Below, piece after piece: positions 1-6,729 of a stretch of DNA of 38,793 nucleotides. Position 1 is the stretch's first letter. Every line of letters starts with the position of its first letter. The stretch is from an uncultured Bacteroides sp. GTDB lineage: Bacteria > Bacteroidota > Bacteroidia > Bacteroidales > Bacteroidaceae. The notes under the pieces were generated by a model that had not been told where the DNA came from, ran no database searches, and was given only the letters and a program-made list of their open reading frames with translations. The position numbers and the translations under genes are program-made. The stretch covers positions 1 through 38,793 of the forward strand of contig CAMTOV010000009.1 of assembly GCA_947074235.1 (NCBI GenBank), written 5' to 3'.

Positions 1-82
1 CATTTGCGCCAATAGCATTGGCATTGATTGGTGCATTTTCTACACCACCGGATGTTGAGACATGAGCTCCAATATATTTCAT
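1..82 (-). CDS. nfo: Endonuclease IV (AP endonuclease), N-terminal fragment
   Basis: Reading the minus strand from the ATG at 82 gives 27 codons that run off the window edge. They begin MKYIGAHVSTSGGVENAP, which matches the conserved N-terminus of endonuclease IV (E. coli Nfo begins MKYIGAHVSAAGG). The family cleaves DNA 5' of abasic sites in base-excision repair, using a trinuclear zinc centre whose ligands lie outside this window. An AG-rich stretch (aagaag) lies just upstream of the ATG, and a -7 promoter match lies about 30 bp upstream. Identity rests only on the N-terminus but the match is distinctive. Confidence 0.85.
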   Translation of the reverse strand, partial: MKYIGAHVSTSGGVENAPINANAIGAN

Positions 83-111
83 ACTTATCTTCTTTATAAT
101 TTATATTATTA

Positions 112-119
112 CAAAGATA
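112..119 (-). promoter_or_regulatory. Bacteroidetes -7 element for nfo
   Basis: The minus strand reads TATCTTTG, an exact match to the Bacteroidetes housekeeping -7 consensus TAnnTTTG, about 30 bp upstream of the nfo ATG. No convincing -33 TTTG was found at the usual distance. Confidence 0.5.
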
Positions 120-265
120 ACAATCTGAATGTTTAAATGGAGAGTTTATACAAACAAAAAAGCTTCGAAGTTATTTTTATCCTTAATAAGGAAAAAAGAA
201 CAGCGCTAGCTGATATAGTCATTTCATATTAAGCATTATTAGTGATTTGGAGGACATATAGTCAG

Positions 266-411
266 ATGAGCAAGTCGCTTTTGATAATATACCGTATGGC
301 CTCTAGGATTCGGAAAAGAGACGATAAAATGATGAATACGTGGAGGATATAGATGATTTAATATCGCAAGCAAACGAATTGGCTGACGCCATACTGGAAA
401 AATTTCAATAA
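266..411 (+). pseudogene. Frameshifted small ORF (unknown)
   Basis: An ATG at 266, preceded by GGAGG at 249-253, opens a 28-codon frame (MSKSLLIIYRMASRIRKRDD...) that stops at 352. A second frame from 331 to 411 reads DEYVEDIDDLISQANELADA and six further residues before a stop. Joined by a single frameshift near 326-331, the two would make a charged, probably helical protein of about 48 residues that ends 9 bp before the next gene. I do not recognise the family. The RBS-like site, the charged C-terminal half and the tight spacing suggest a recently broken small gene, but two chance short ORFs remain possible. The rest of the 83-420 interval holds only the nfo promoter and AT-rich DNA. Confidence 0.3.
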
Positions 412-420
412 GAAGTAGTT

Positions 421-1410
421 GTGTCTGATGTTTATTGTTATTTTTGTTTTATGAATAAAAAAGAAGCAGCTAATTATATGATTATTAGAGTTAAGGGTAT
501 TGAAGTCTTGTTGGCTCAAAAATCGAATGTGTATAAGATAGTAGTTGATGGAAAAATCGTTGTAAGTATGTCAGCAGCTATGGAACGTGTAATTGTATTC
601 GATATTTTTTCTTACCGCTGGTATGATAATGGCTATAATGAAGATAGTGTTTATTACTATATTTTTGAGAGACTTTCAGAATATCAAATTGGTAAAGTTG
701 ACTTAGGTGATATGTCAAAAGCAATTGAAAAATTCAAAGAAGATCACAAAATAACAGAAAGAAATAGTTGGTATTGTAAAAATAATATTCAATTATATGC
801 TATGGAAGATGGGGTTGAAACTATTATTGAAGATATGGGAACGATGCTTATTCCAGCTAGAACTGAAAAAGAAATAATTGGCGTAGTTTATCATGATCCT
901 GTAAATTGTATGCAAGAGATTTACAATTGTTTGGGAAGAGTTCAATATAGCTATATTCCTATTATTGGTCCAAATGGTGAAAAAAGAAAACGCAAAAATA
1001 TTCATCAAGTAGCTAAGGCTATTCTCAATCAGCATGGGTTGGAATGTAATGAACATTCTGTTATAATACCACCTAGCGAAAAGAGAATAGATATTACCTC
1101 GACTGTATTTAAAGGCATTGGTGGTGGCATAGCGCTTTTTATATCGCTTATGCTCCCTTATTATTGGTTAGGTATGCTTGACTTTACTTATCCGGTATTG
1201 TTTCAGTATTTGCTGGTGTCTTTTGTGGTAATTGAGTCAGTAGGGCTACCAGCTTTTTTAATATACGGAGCTATAAAATGTGATATGTTAGACGCAGACA
1301 TAGCTAGTGGGGTATTGAAGCCATACTTCTACCTACTTGTAGGAAATGTTGTTGTGGCGTTTTTCATCCCATTTATATGTGTAGTTGTGTTTTATAAATC
1401 ACCATTTTAA
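421..1410 (+). CDS. Unrecognised protein with C-terminal membrane segments
   Basis: A 329-residue protein with no family I recognise. Residues 1-223 appear soluble and mixed alpha/beta with many aromatic residues. Residues about 230-253, 260-286 and 302-325 are hydrophobic and likely form three transmembrane helices, so the N-terminal part is presumably cytoplasmic and membrane-anchored. The frame opens with GTG at 421, with aagaag a few bases upstream; an ATG at 451 is an alternative start without an obvious RBS. The stop is only 3 bp before the tandem-HTH gene, so the two are probably co-transcribed. It lies in an AT-rich island beside a decayed integrase and tRNA-Asp, which suggests horizontal acquisition. 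No catalytic motif was seen and no function is assigned. Confidence 0.7.
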   Translation: MSDVYCYFCFMNKKEAANYMIIRVKGIEVLLAQKSNVYKIVVDGKIVVSMSAAMERVIVFDIFSYRWYDNGYNEDSVYYYIFERLSEYQIGKVDLGDMSKAIEKFKEDHKITERNSWYCKNNIQLYAMEDGVETIIEDMGTMLIPARTEKEIIGVVYHDPVNCMQEIYNCLGRVQYSYIPIIGPNGEKRKRKNIHQVAKAILNQHGLECNEHSVIIPPSEKRIDITSTVFKGIGGGIALFISLMLPYYWLGMLDFTYPVLFQYLLVSFVVIESVGLPAFLIYGAIKCDMLDADIASGVLKPYFYLLVGNVVVAFFIPFICVVVFYKSPF

Positions 1411-1413
1411 ATT

Positions 1414-1836
1414 ATGAACAGAGAAGAATTTAGCCAAAAGTTAGTGGAGTGTAGAGAATCTGTCGGATGTGGTAAGCTGGAAATGTGTAGACGTTCTGGG
1501 TTGTTGTATAAGCAGCTAAATATCATTGAGAGGGCCAATATGAATTATACAGCAAACAATTTGTTTAAATATTTACACGCAATACAGCATGTAATTAAAA
1601 TAAATATCCCAAACAAAGGAGTTTACATTGTTTCCTCCAGACAGGCATTTAAAGGAGTTTTCGTTGAAATGAGAAGTAACTTAAATCTATCCCAGGACAA
1701 ATCGTCCAAACAAGCTGGGATAAGTAGAAGCGCAATTACTGGAATTGAATCAGAAACCATGAATTTTACCATAGATATATTTCTGAAAGGTATATATGGA
1801 CTCAATTGTTTTCTTACAATAGAGCCCATAGAATAG
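1414..1836 (+). CDS. Tandem helix-turn-helix (XRE-like) protein
   Basis: A 140-residue protein that looks like two degenerate XRE/Cro-type helix-turn-helix units in tandem. The first is about residues 1-62 (REEFSQKLVECRES... RRSGLLYKQLNIIE) and the second about 77-138 (RQAFKGVFVEMRSN... KQAGISRSAITGIE). The two halves align in pattern: (F)xxxLxExR, a short turn, a G(I/L) recognition-helix region followed by IE, then a hydrophobic helix and a terminal strand (VIKI / FLTI). The second half carries the better HTH signature (QAGISRSAITGIES). Such proteins usually bind operators or act as antitoxin-like repressors. Here it follows the membrane protein gene by 3 bp, so it may regulate that gene, but this is inference. 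Domain type is moderately certain; role is unknown. Confidence 0.7.
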   Translation: MNREEFSQKLVECRESVGCGKLEMCRRSGLLYKQLNIIERANMNYTANNLFKYLHAIQHVIKINIPNKGVYIVSSRQAFKGVFVEMRSNLNLSQDKSSKQAGISRSAITGIESETMNFTIDIFLKGIYGLNCFLTIEPIE

Positions 1837-1903
1837 CAGCAAAACACACAAACAAACGCAAACGAAATGAAAAATAGCAAAGTAATACTCAGGGCAAAAG
1901 ACA

Positions 1904-2194
1904 TCAATAAATTTTCGGGCTAGTCAAAATGCGTGAGGTTAACTCTTTTGCATTGAATTCTGGATATCCAATAATAAGCTTTTAGTACATTTCTTTGGCA
2001 TTCTCTAATATCAAGTTGTTCTCTTTTTGGTTTTTGGAGTACTGTAATAACTTTTTATTTTTACCGTCCCAATTCACGTTTACATGCGATTCGCTTATTT
2101 GCTTTCTCTTCATATACTTATAAAAACGCTCTTAATCTTCACTGATTCTAAGTGATGAGCCGTTATTTATGACAACAAATTTCAATCTTACCAT
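1904..2194 (-). pseudogene. Decayed tyrosine recombinase/integrase, N-terminal fragment
   Basis: From an ATG at 2194 the minus strand encodes MVRLKFVVINNGSSLRISED, an in-frame TAA, then ERFYKYMKRKQISESHVNVN, WDGKNKKLLQYSKNQKENN and LILENAKEMY up to a stop at 1982. After a frameshift it continues as LIIGYPEFNAKELTSRILTS at 1978-1904. This follows the arm-type DNA-binding N-terminus of Bacteroidetes tyrosine recombinases: a short strand, a basic strand of the type rkqIS, a Trp in a V-x-W-(D/N) motif, and a helix rich in Asn/Leu/Glu. The SAM-like and catalytic (R-H-R-Y) domains are absent, and there is at least one nonsense codon plus one frameshift. Its position beside tRNA-Asp fits an abandoned integrative element. 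Assignment is by pattern, not by search. Confidence 0.55.
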
Positions 2195-2218
2195 AATTCT
2201 TTGATTCTTATTAGTTTT

Positions 2219-2302
2219 GTGTACTAATAGGTAAGAATAGAGTACATAGTTTATGGTTTTTGACTTAAAGAAATCTAAAATGGTGTACTATTTCAGTGTA
2301 CT
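2219..2302. promoter_or_regulatory. Three GTGTACT sites, possible recombinase arm sites
   Basis: GTGTACT occurs at 2219-2225, 2283-2289 and 2296-2302, all in the same orientation, with an inverted-type AGTACAT at 2241-2247. They lie between the start of the integrase remnant and tRNA-Asp, where recombinase arm-type or excisionase sites would be expected in an attP-derived region. This is inference from position and repetition only. Confidence 0.3.
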
Positions 2303-2441
2303 TCCCAAAAATATCTTCGGTTCGAGTCTTCTTTTTTCAATTTTCAATGTTACCGTTTTTAAAGAATTTTAAAAGCAACTGAAAAGCCCTATCCATAATA
2401 GTTTCATGCTTGTTGCCGTAAGGATTTTAACTTAAACAAAA

Positions 2442-2470
2442 AAAGGAAGCCAAATAAATTGACTTCCTTT
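2442..2470 (-). terminator. Intrinsic terminator after tRNA-Asp
   Basis: On the minus strand an AAAGGAAG/CTTCCTTT stem is extended by a three-pair inner stem (TTG/CAA) after one mismatch, closes a 5-nt loop and is followed by a T-rich run. It begins 6 bp downstream of the tRNA-Asp 3' end and is placed to end its transcript. Confidence 0.8.
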
Positions 2471-2475
2471 CTTTG

Positions 2476-2549
2476 CGGTGCGTACGGGACTCGAACCCGT
2501 GACCCCATGCGTGACAGGCATGTATTCTAACCAACTGAACTAACGCACC
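2476..2549 (-). tRNA. tRNA-Asp (anticodon GTC)
   Basis: The minus strand folds as a complete 74-nt tRNA. The acceptor stem is GGTGCGT paired with ACGCACC and G is the discriminator base at 2476. The D arm is GTTC...GAAT. The anticodon stem is CATGC/GCATG around loop CTGTCAC, giving anticodon GTC at 2515-2513. The T arm is CGGG-TTCGAGT-CCCG. CCA is not encoded. A promoter lies upstream and a terminator directly downstream, so it is probably a single-gene transcript. Its 3' end faces the decayed integrase, as expected for an attachment site. Confidence 0.97.
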
Positions 2550-2595
2550 AAAATTTCAACTTTTCATTGTTTCGCATCTCTCTCGATTGCGGTTG

Positions 2596-2625
2596 CAAAG
2601 GTAGTGGTTTTTTTCAATTCTGCAA
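2596..2625 (-). promoter_or_regulatory. Promoter of tRNA-Asp
   Basis: On the minus strand TACCTTTG (2603-2596) matches the -7 consensus TAnnTTTG exactly. A TTG at 2625-2623 sits 19 bp upstream as the -33 element. The element is about 47 bp from the tRNA 5' end. The remaining DNA in 2551-3018 holds an intergenic repeat and the purU promoter. Confidence 0.7.
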
Positions 2626-2752
2626 GTGCTTGCATTAACTTTTTTGCAATAAATGTAGCTCTGAATGCCTTAGTGGTTCATTATGAGTGAGTTCTATGTA
2701 AAAAGAAAATTGAAACTTTATGGATAATAATATAGACGTTAAAGGTTGAGAT

Positions 2753-2816
2753 AGTTTCACCGTGGTGAAACTTTTGTTTCATCGAAGCGAAACTAAAGTT
2801 TCATCCCTATGAAACT
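2753..2816. repeat. GTTTCA palindromic intergenic repeat, copy 1
   Basis: A 64-bp element built from GTTTCA/TGAAAC units. A perfect 9-bp inverted repeat (AGTTTCACC-GT-GGTGAAACT, 2753-2772) is followed by a GTTTC...GAAAC pair and by a perfect 8-bp inverted repeat (AGTTTCAT-CCCT-ATGAAACT, 2797-2816). It aligns without gaps to 24848-24911 with about 52 of 64 positions identical by eye. Both copies lie between a minus-strand-facing or preceding gene end and a downstream + strand gene promoter. Confidence 0.75.
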
Positions 2817-2951
2817 AGATGAAACGCACTGCCTAAACATGAAAGATGCTAGATTATGATTTATTATCCCTTTAAACTTTCTATCTGTTATAAATCGGTT
2901 ATTCGATTTAAACTTTTTGATGGTAAAATTCGATTAATAGCAATAATTAGT

Positions 2952-2959
2952 TATTTTTG
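2952..2959 (+). promoter_or_regulatory. -7 element for the purU-his cluster
   Basis: TATTTTTG matches TAnnTTTG exactly, about 60 bp upstream of the purU ATG. No clear -33 TTG was seen at 19 bp. Confidence 0.55.
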
Positions 2960-3018
2960 CAGGCTAAAATATAAGATGTGACGAATGTCTACTCTTTAGT
3001 AATATGCTAAATTGAAAA

Positions 3019-3876
3019 ATGATGAAAACAGCCAAACTATTATTGCACTGTCCAGATAAACCCGGAATTCTTGCTGAAGTAACCGATTTCATAACTGTAA
3101 ATAAAGGAAATATTATATACTTAGATCAATATGTAGATCATGTAGAGAATATCTTTTTTATGCGTATAGAGTGGGAGTTGCAAGACTTCTTAGTTCCACA
3201 AGAAAAAATAGAAGATTACTTCGAAACACTATATGCGCAGAAGTATGGGATGAATTTTAGATTGTACTTCTCGGATGTGAAGCCTCGCATGGCTATTTTT
3301 GTTTCAAAGATGTCGCATTGCTTATTCGATATTCTTGCTCGCTATACAGCCGGCGAATGGAATGTAGAGATTCCATTGATTATTAGTAATCATCCCGACT
3401 TGCAACATGTGGCAGAACGTTTTGGAATTCCATTCCACTTGTTTCCTATCACAAAAGAAACTAAAGAAGAGCAAGAGAAGAAAGAGCTTGAACTGTTGGC
3501 TAAACACAATATCTCATGTGTAGTGTTGGCTCGCTATATGCAAGTGTTGTCGCCACAAATGATAGATGCTTATCCTAATAAGATTATTAATATTCATCAC
3601 TCGTTCCTTCCTGCGTTTGTGGGTGCAAAACCGTATCATGCAGCCTTTGCACGTGGGGTAAAAATTATTGGTGCTACCAGTCACTATGTAACAACCGAAC
3701 TTGATGCCGGCCCTATCATCGAACAAGATGTAGTGCGCATCACTCACAAAGACTCGGTAGAAGACCTTATATATAAAGGTAAGGACCTTGAGAAAATTGT
3801 GCTTTCGCGTGCGGTGCAAAAACACATCGAACGCAAAGTGTTGGCTTACAAAAATAAAACAGTCATCTTTAGCTAA
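3019..3876 (+). CDS. purU: Formyltetrahydrofolate deformylase
   Basis: PurU hydrolyses 10-formyl-tetrahydrofolate to formate and tetrahydrofolate in the cytoplasm, supplying formate and balancing one-carbon folate pools. The 285-residue length is typical (E. coli 280). Residues 5-80 form an ACT regulatory domain (LLLHCPDKPGILAEVTDF). Residues 88-275 form the formyltransferase-fold domain, with the NIHHSFLPAF motif (Asn191, His193) and the GATSHYVTTELDAGPII motif (Asp229), which carry the catalytic Asn/His/Asp set of this fold. Translation could begin at the first or second of two adjacent ATGs. It is separated from hisH by only 10 bp and so probably heads the purU-hisHAF transcript; purine and histidine synthesis are linked through AICAR and folate. 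Confidence 0.93.
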   Translation: MMKTAKLLLHCPDKPGILAEVTDFITVNKGNIIYLDQYVDHVENIFFMRIEWELQDFLVPQEKIEDYFETLYAQKYGMNFRLYFSDVKPRMAIFVSKMSHCLFDILARYTAGEWNVEIPLIISNHPDLQHVAERFGIPFHLFPITKETKEEQEKKELELLAKHNISCVVLARYMQVLSPQMIDAYPNKIINIHHSFLPAFVGAKPYHAAFARGVKIIGATSHYVTTELDAGPIIEQDVVRITHKDSVEDLIYKGKDLEKIVLSRAVQKHIERKVLAYKNKTVIFS

Positions 3877-3886
3877 AAGATAAATA

Positions 3887-4477
3887 ATGAATGTTGTTAT
3901 CGTAAAATACAATGCCGGAAATATTCGTTCGGTAGACTATGCTTTAAAGCGAATTGGGGTAGATGCCATTATCACTGATGATAAAGATGCGCTTTTGGCT
4001 GCCGATAAGGTGATTTTTCCCGGAGTAGGCGAAGCAGAAACTACCATGAAGTACCTTCGTGCAAGTGGTATGGATAGTCTTATTAAGGATTTAAAGCAGC
4101 CTGTGTTGGGCATTTGCTTAGGCATGCAGCTCATGTGTTCTTACTCTGAAGAGGGAGGTGTAGACTGTTTGGGTATATTTGATGTGCCCGTGAAGCGATT
4201 TGTGCCCAATAAGCACGAAGAAAAAGTGCCACACATGGGTTGGAATACGATATCCGACTTGAAGAGTGAGCTTTTTAAGGGCTTCACTCACGATGAGTTT
4301 GTCTACTTTGTGCATAGTTTCTATGTGCCCAAGTGCGATTTCACCATTGCAACTACCGATTATATACAGCCATTTAGCGCTGCTTTGCACAAAGATAACT
4401 TTTATGCAACTCAGTTTCACCCCGAAAAAAGTGGTGAAGCCGGTTCGCGTATTTTAGAGAACTTCCTTAATATATAG
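3887..4477 (+). CDS. hisH: Imidazole glycerol phosphate synthase, glutaminase subunit
   Basis: HisH releases ammonia from glutamine and channels it to HisF, forming imidazole glycerol phosphate and AICAR in histidine synthesis. At 196 residues it is a normal class I glutamine amidotransferase. The triad is visible: Cys77 in GICLGMQLMC, and His178 and Glu180 in ATQFHPEKSG. The P-loop-like PGVGE and the C-terminal SGEAGSRILENF are also typical. It follows purU by 10 bp and precedes hisA by 29 bp, so it lies in one operon with hisA, hisF and probably hisIE. The other his genes (hisG, D, C, B) are not in this window, so the histidine pathway is split or lies elsewhere. Confidence 0.96.
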   Translation: MNVVIVKYNAGNIRSVDYALKRIGVDAIITDDKDALLAADKVIFPGVGEAETTMKYLRASGMDSLIKDLKQPVLGICLGMQLMCSYSEEGGVDCLGIFDVPVKRFVPNKHEEKVPHMGWNTISDLKSELFKGFTHDEFVYFVHSFYVPKCDFTIATTDYIQPFSAALHKDNFYATQFHPEKSGEAGSRILENFLNI

Positions 4478-4506
4478 ATAATTAAAATTAGCTCCATAAT
4501 ACAATA

Positions 4507-5226
4507 ATGATTGAAATCATCCCTGCGATAGATATAATTGATGGTAAGTGCGTGCGCTTATCGCAAGGCGATTATGATAGTAAAAAAGTCTACAACGAGA
4601 ATCCTGTAGAAGTAGCCAAAGAGTTTGAAGACAATGGCATACGCAGACTTCATGTAGTTGATTTGGATGGTGCTGCTTCGCATCATATCGTAAACTATCG
4701 TGTGCTCGAGAAAATCACTTCACAAACTTCTCTTGTAGTAGATTTTGGAGGGGGAGTAAAATCGGATGATGATTTGAGAATAGCTTTTGAATGTGGTGCT
4801 CAAATGATAACGGGTGGTAGCATAGCGGTGAAGAATCCCGAACTGTTTACGCACTGGATAGATACATTTGGCGCTGAAAAGATTATTCTTGGTGCCGATG
4901 CTAAAGATAAAAAGATAGCGGTGAATGGCTGGAAAGATGCAAGCACGTGCGATTTGTTTGCTTTTCTCGACGACTATATCGCCAAAGGCATACAAAAGGT
5001 GATATGTACCGATATCAGCTGTGACGGAATGCTGGCCGGCCCTTCTACCGAATTGTATAAAGAGATACTTGCGGCTCATCCATCTCTATATTTAATAGCA
5101 AGTGGTGGCGTGAGTTGCATAGACGATATCGTAGCTCTGCAAGAAGCCGGTGTGCCTGCTGTGATATTTGGCAAGGCTCTTTACGAAGGACATATCACAC
5201 TAGCCGATCTTCGTGAGTTTTTATAA
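4507..5226 (+). CDS. hisA: ProFAR isomerase
   Basis: HisA catalyses the Amadori rearrangement of ProFAR to PRFAR, the substrate of HisH/HisF. The 239-residue protein is a TIM barrel with the expected half-barrel repeats: N-terminal [20 protein letters not shown], with catalytic Asp9, and the mid-barrel ILGADAKD with the second acid, Asp131. Phosphate-binding glycine motifs DFGGGVKS and IASGGVSC and the C-terminal [10 protein letters not shown] are present. HisA is distinguished from the paralogous HisF by the CVRLSQGDY sequence. It lies between hisH and hisF in the same orientation with short gaps, and no internal promoter or terminator was evident. Confidence 0.96.
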   Translation: MIEIIPAIDIIDGKCVRLSQGDYDSKKVYNENPVEVAKEFEDNGIRRLHVVDLDGAASHHIVNYRVLEKITSQTSLVVDFGGGVKSDDDLRIAFECGAQMITGGSIAVKNPELFTHWIDTFGAEKIILGADAKDKKIAVNGWKDASTCDLFAFLDDYIAKGIQKVICTDISCDGMLAGPSTELYKEILAAHPSLYLIASGGVSCIDDIVALQEAGVPAVIFGKALYEGHITLADLREFL

Positions 5227-5279
5227 TCTCACAGTGTGGCTATTTAAATTGATAACTCTAATAAAATAGATAACGATTC

Positions 5280-6038
5280 ATGGCATTAGCAAAAAGAATT
5301 ATTCCTTGTTTGGATATAAAAGATGGGCAAACGGTGAAAGGCACAAACTTTGTGAACCTAAGACAAGCCGGCGACCCTATTGAACTGGGCAAAGCATATA
5401 GCGAACAAGGGGCTGACGAACTGACTTTTTTGGATATTACGGCTAGTCACGAAGGAAGAAAAACCTTTGCCGAACTGGTGAAGCGCATTGCTGCCAATAT
5501 CAATATACCATTTACAGTAGGTGGTGGCATACACGAGTTGAGCGATGTGGATAGACTGCTTAATGCAGGTGCTGATAAGATATCTATTAACTCCTCGGCT
5601 ATACGCAATCCTAATTTGATTGACGAAATTGCTAAACACTTTGGCTCGCAGGTATGCGTATTGGCTGTAGATGCCAAATCGACTCCCAATGGCTGGAAAT
5701 GCTATTTGAATGGTGGTAGAGTAGAAACGGATAAAGAATTGATGAGCTGGACGCATGAGGCGCAAGAACGTGGTGCCGGAGAAATACTTTTTACAAGCAT
5801 GGACCACGATGGTGTGAAAACAGGCTATGCCAATGAAACACTTGCTCAGCTATCCGATAGGCTCTCTATTCCAATTATTGCATCTGGCGGCGCAGGCACA
5901 ATGGAGCATTTTCGCGATACTTTCACTGAAGGTAAAGCAGATGCAGCACTGGCTGCTAGTGTTTTTCACTTCGGAGAGATACAAATTCCCGATTTAAAAT
6001 CGTATCTTTGCGCACAAGGGATTACAGTAAGAGTTTGA
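5280..6038 (+). CDS. hisF: Imidazole glycerol phosphate synthase, cyclase subunit
   Basis: HisF forms the cyclase half of the HisHF synthase, using ammonia from HisH to turn PRFAR into imidazole glycerol phosphate and AICAR. It is a 252-residue TIM barrel, the usual length. Catalytic residues are visible: Asp12 in [16 protein letters not shown] and Asp131 in VLAVDAKS. Phosphate-binding glycine loops occur in FTVGGGIHE and [12 protein letters not shown]. The [11 protein letters not shown] signature separates it from HisA. It follows hisA by 53 bp. The 76-bp gap to hisIE holds a small inverted repeat (TATGTTT...AAACATA), which may only slow transcription. Confidence 0.96.
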   Translation: MALAKRIIPCLDIKDGQTVKGTNFVNLRQAGDPIELGKAYSEQGADELTFLDITASHEGRKTFAELVKRIAANINIPFTVGGGIHELSDVDRLLNAGADKISINSSAIRNPNLIDEIAKHFGSQVCVLAVDAKSTPNGWKCYLNGGRVETDKELMSWTHEAQERGAGEILFTSMDHDGVKTGYANETLAQLSDRLSIPIIASGGAGTMEHFRDTFTEGKADAALAASVFHFGEIQIPDLKSYLCAQGITVRV

Positions 6039-6114
6039 CGCTTAATTGGATGTTGCTTATGTTTGTAAGAAAAACATAGGTTTTATATTATGAAATGTAA
6101 ATCTTAAAATAATC

Positions 6115-6729
6115 ATGTTGAATTTGAATTTCGATAAAATGGATGGGCTAGTGCCTGCCATTATACAAGATAAAGAAACACGCAAAGTCTTAATGCTAGG
6201 CTTTATGAATCAAGAGGCTTACGCTAAAACTGTAGAAACAGGAAAGGTAACATTCTTTAGCCGCACAAAGAATAGACTTTGGACAAAAGGCGAGGAGAGT
6301 GGTAACTTCTTACACGTAGTTTCGATAAAAGCCGATTGCGATGATGATACTTTACTCATTGAAGTACATCCTGTAGGCCCTGTTTGCCACACAGGAACAG
6401 ATACTTGCTGGGGAGAGAAGAACGAAGAGCCGGTGATGTTTATCAAAGAGTTGCAAGACTTTATTGACAAGCGTCATGAAGAGATGCCCGAAGGTTCTTA
6501 TACTACTAGCTTGTTCGAATCGGGCATTAACAAAATAGCTCAAAAGGTAGGCGAAGAGGCTGTTGAAACAGTAATTGAAGCTACCAACGGAACAAACGAT
6601 CGCTTAATTTATGAGAGCTCAGACTTGCTTTATCACTTGATTGTAATGCTTACTTCAAAAGGATATCGTATAGAAGACTTGGCTCGTGAACTGCAAGAAC
6701 GTCATAGTGCTACATGGAAGAAGCATTGA
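6115..6729 (+). CDS. hisI: Bifunctional PR-AMP cyclohydrolase / PR-ATP pyrophosphatase
   Basis: This fused HisI-HisE enzyme carries out the second and third steps of histidine synthesis. The N-terminal HisI domain (about 1-105) shows the metal-binding segments SRTKNRLWTKGEESGNFLHV, DCDDDTLLIEV and GPVCHTGTDTCWG. The C-terminal HisE domain (about 108-204) shows the MazG-like SYTTSLFESGINKIAQKVGE and EEAVETVIEA, with acidic residues for metal binding. Its 204-residue length is usual for the fusion. The stop overlaps the start of ftsE by 16 bp in a different frame, so the two are translationally coupled or at least co-transcribed. Confidence 0.95.
   Translation: MLNLNFDKMDGLVPAIIQDKETRKVLMLGFMNQEAYAKTVETGKVTFFSRTKNRLWTKGEESGNFLHVVSIKADCDDDTLLIEVHPVGPVCHTGTDTCWGEKNEEPVMFIKELQDFIDKRHEEMPEGSYTTSLFESGINKIAQKVGEEAVETVIEATNGTNDRLIYESSDLLYHLIVMLTSKGYRIEDLARELQERHSATWKKH

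Noticed and set aside
1623..1907. 94-residue minus-strand ORF antisense to the tandem-HTH gene
   Set aside because: Hydrophobic antisense reading of a better supported + strand gene, with no RBS or recognisable motif.
1867..1923. 18-codon ORF MKNSKVILRAKDINKFSG after the HTH gene
   Set aside because: Too short to support, and it overlaps, on the other strand, the end of the integrase remnant.
2753..2816. GTTTCA-rich palindromes as a CRISPR array
   Set aside because: The repeats are nested palindromes with no uniform unique spacers, too short for repeat-spacer units, and no cas genes lie in the window.
6057..6078. TATGTTT/AAACATA inverted repeat between hisF and hisIE as a terminator
   Set aside because: A weak A/T stem without a strong T-run; it probably does not split the his operon.
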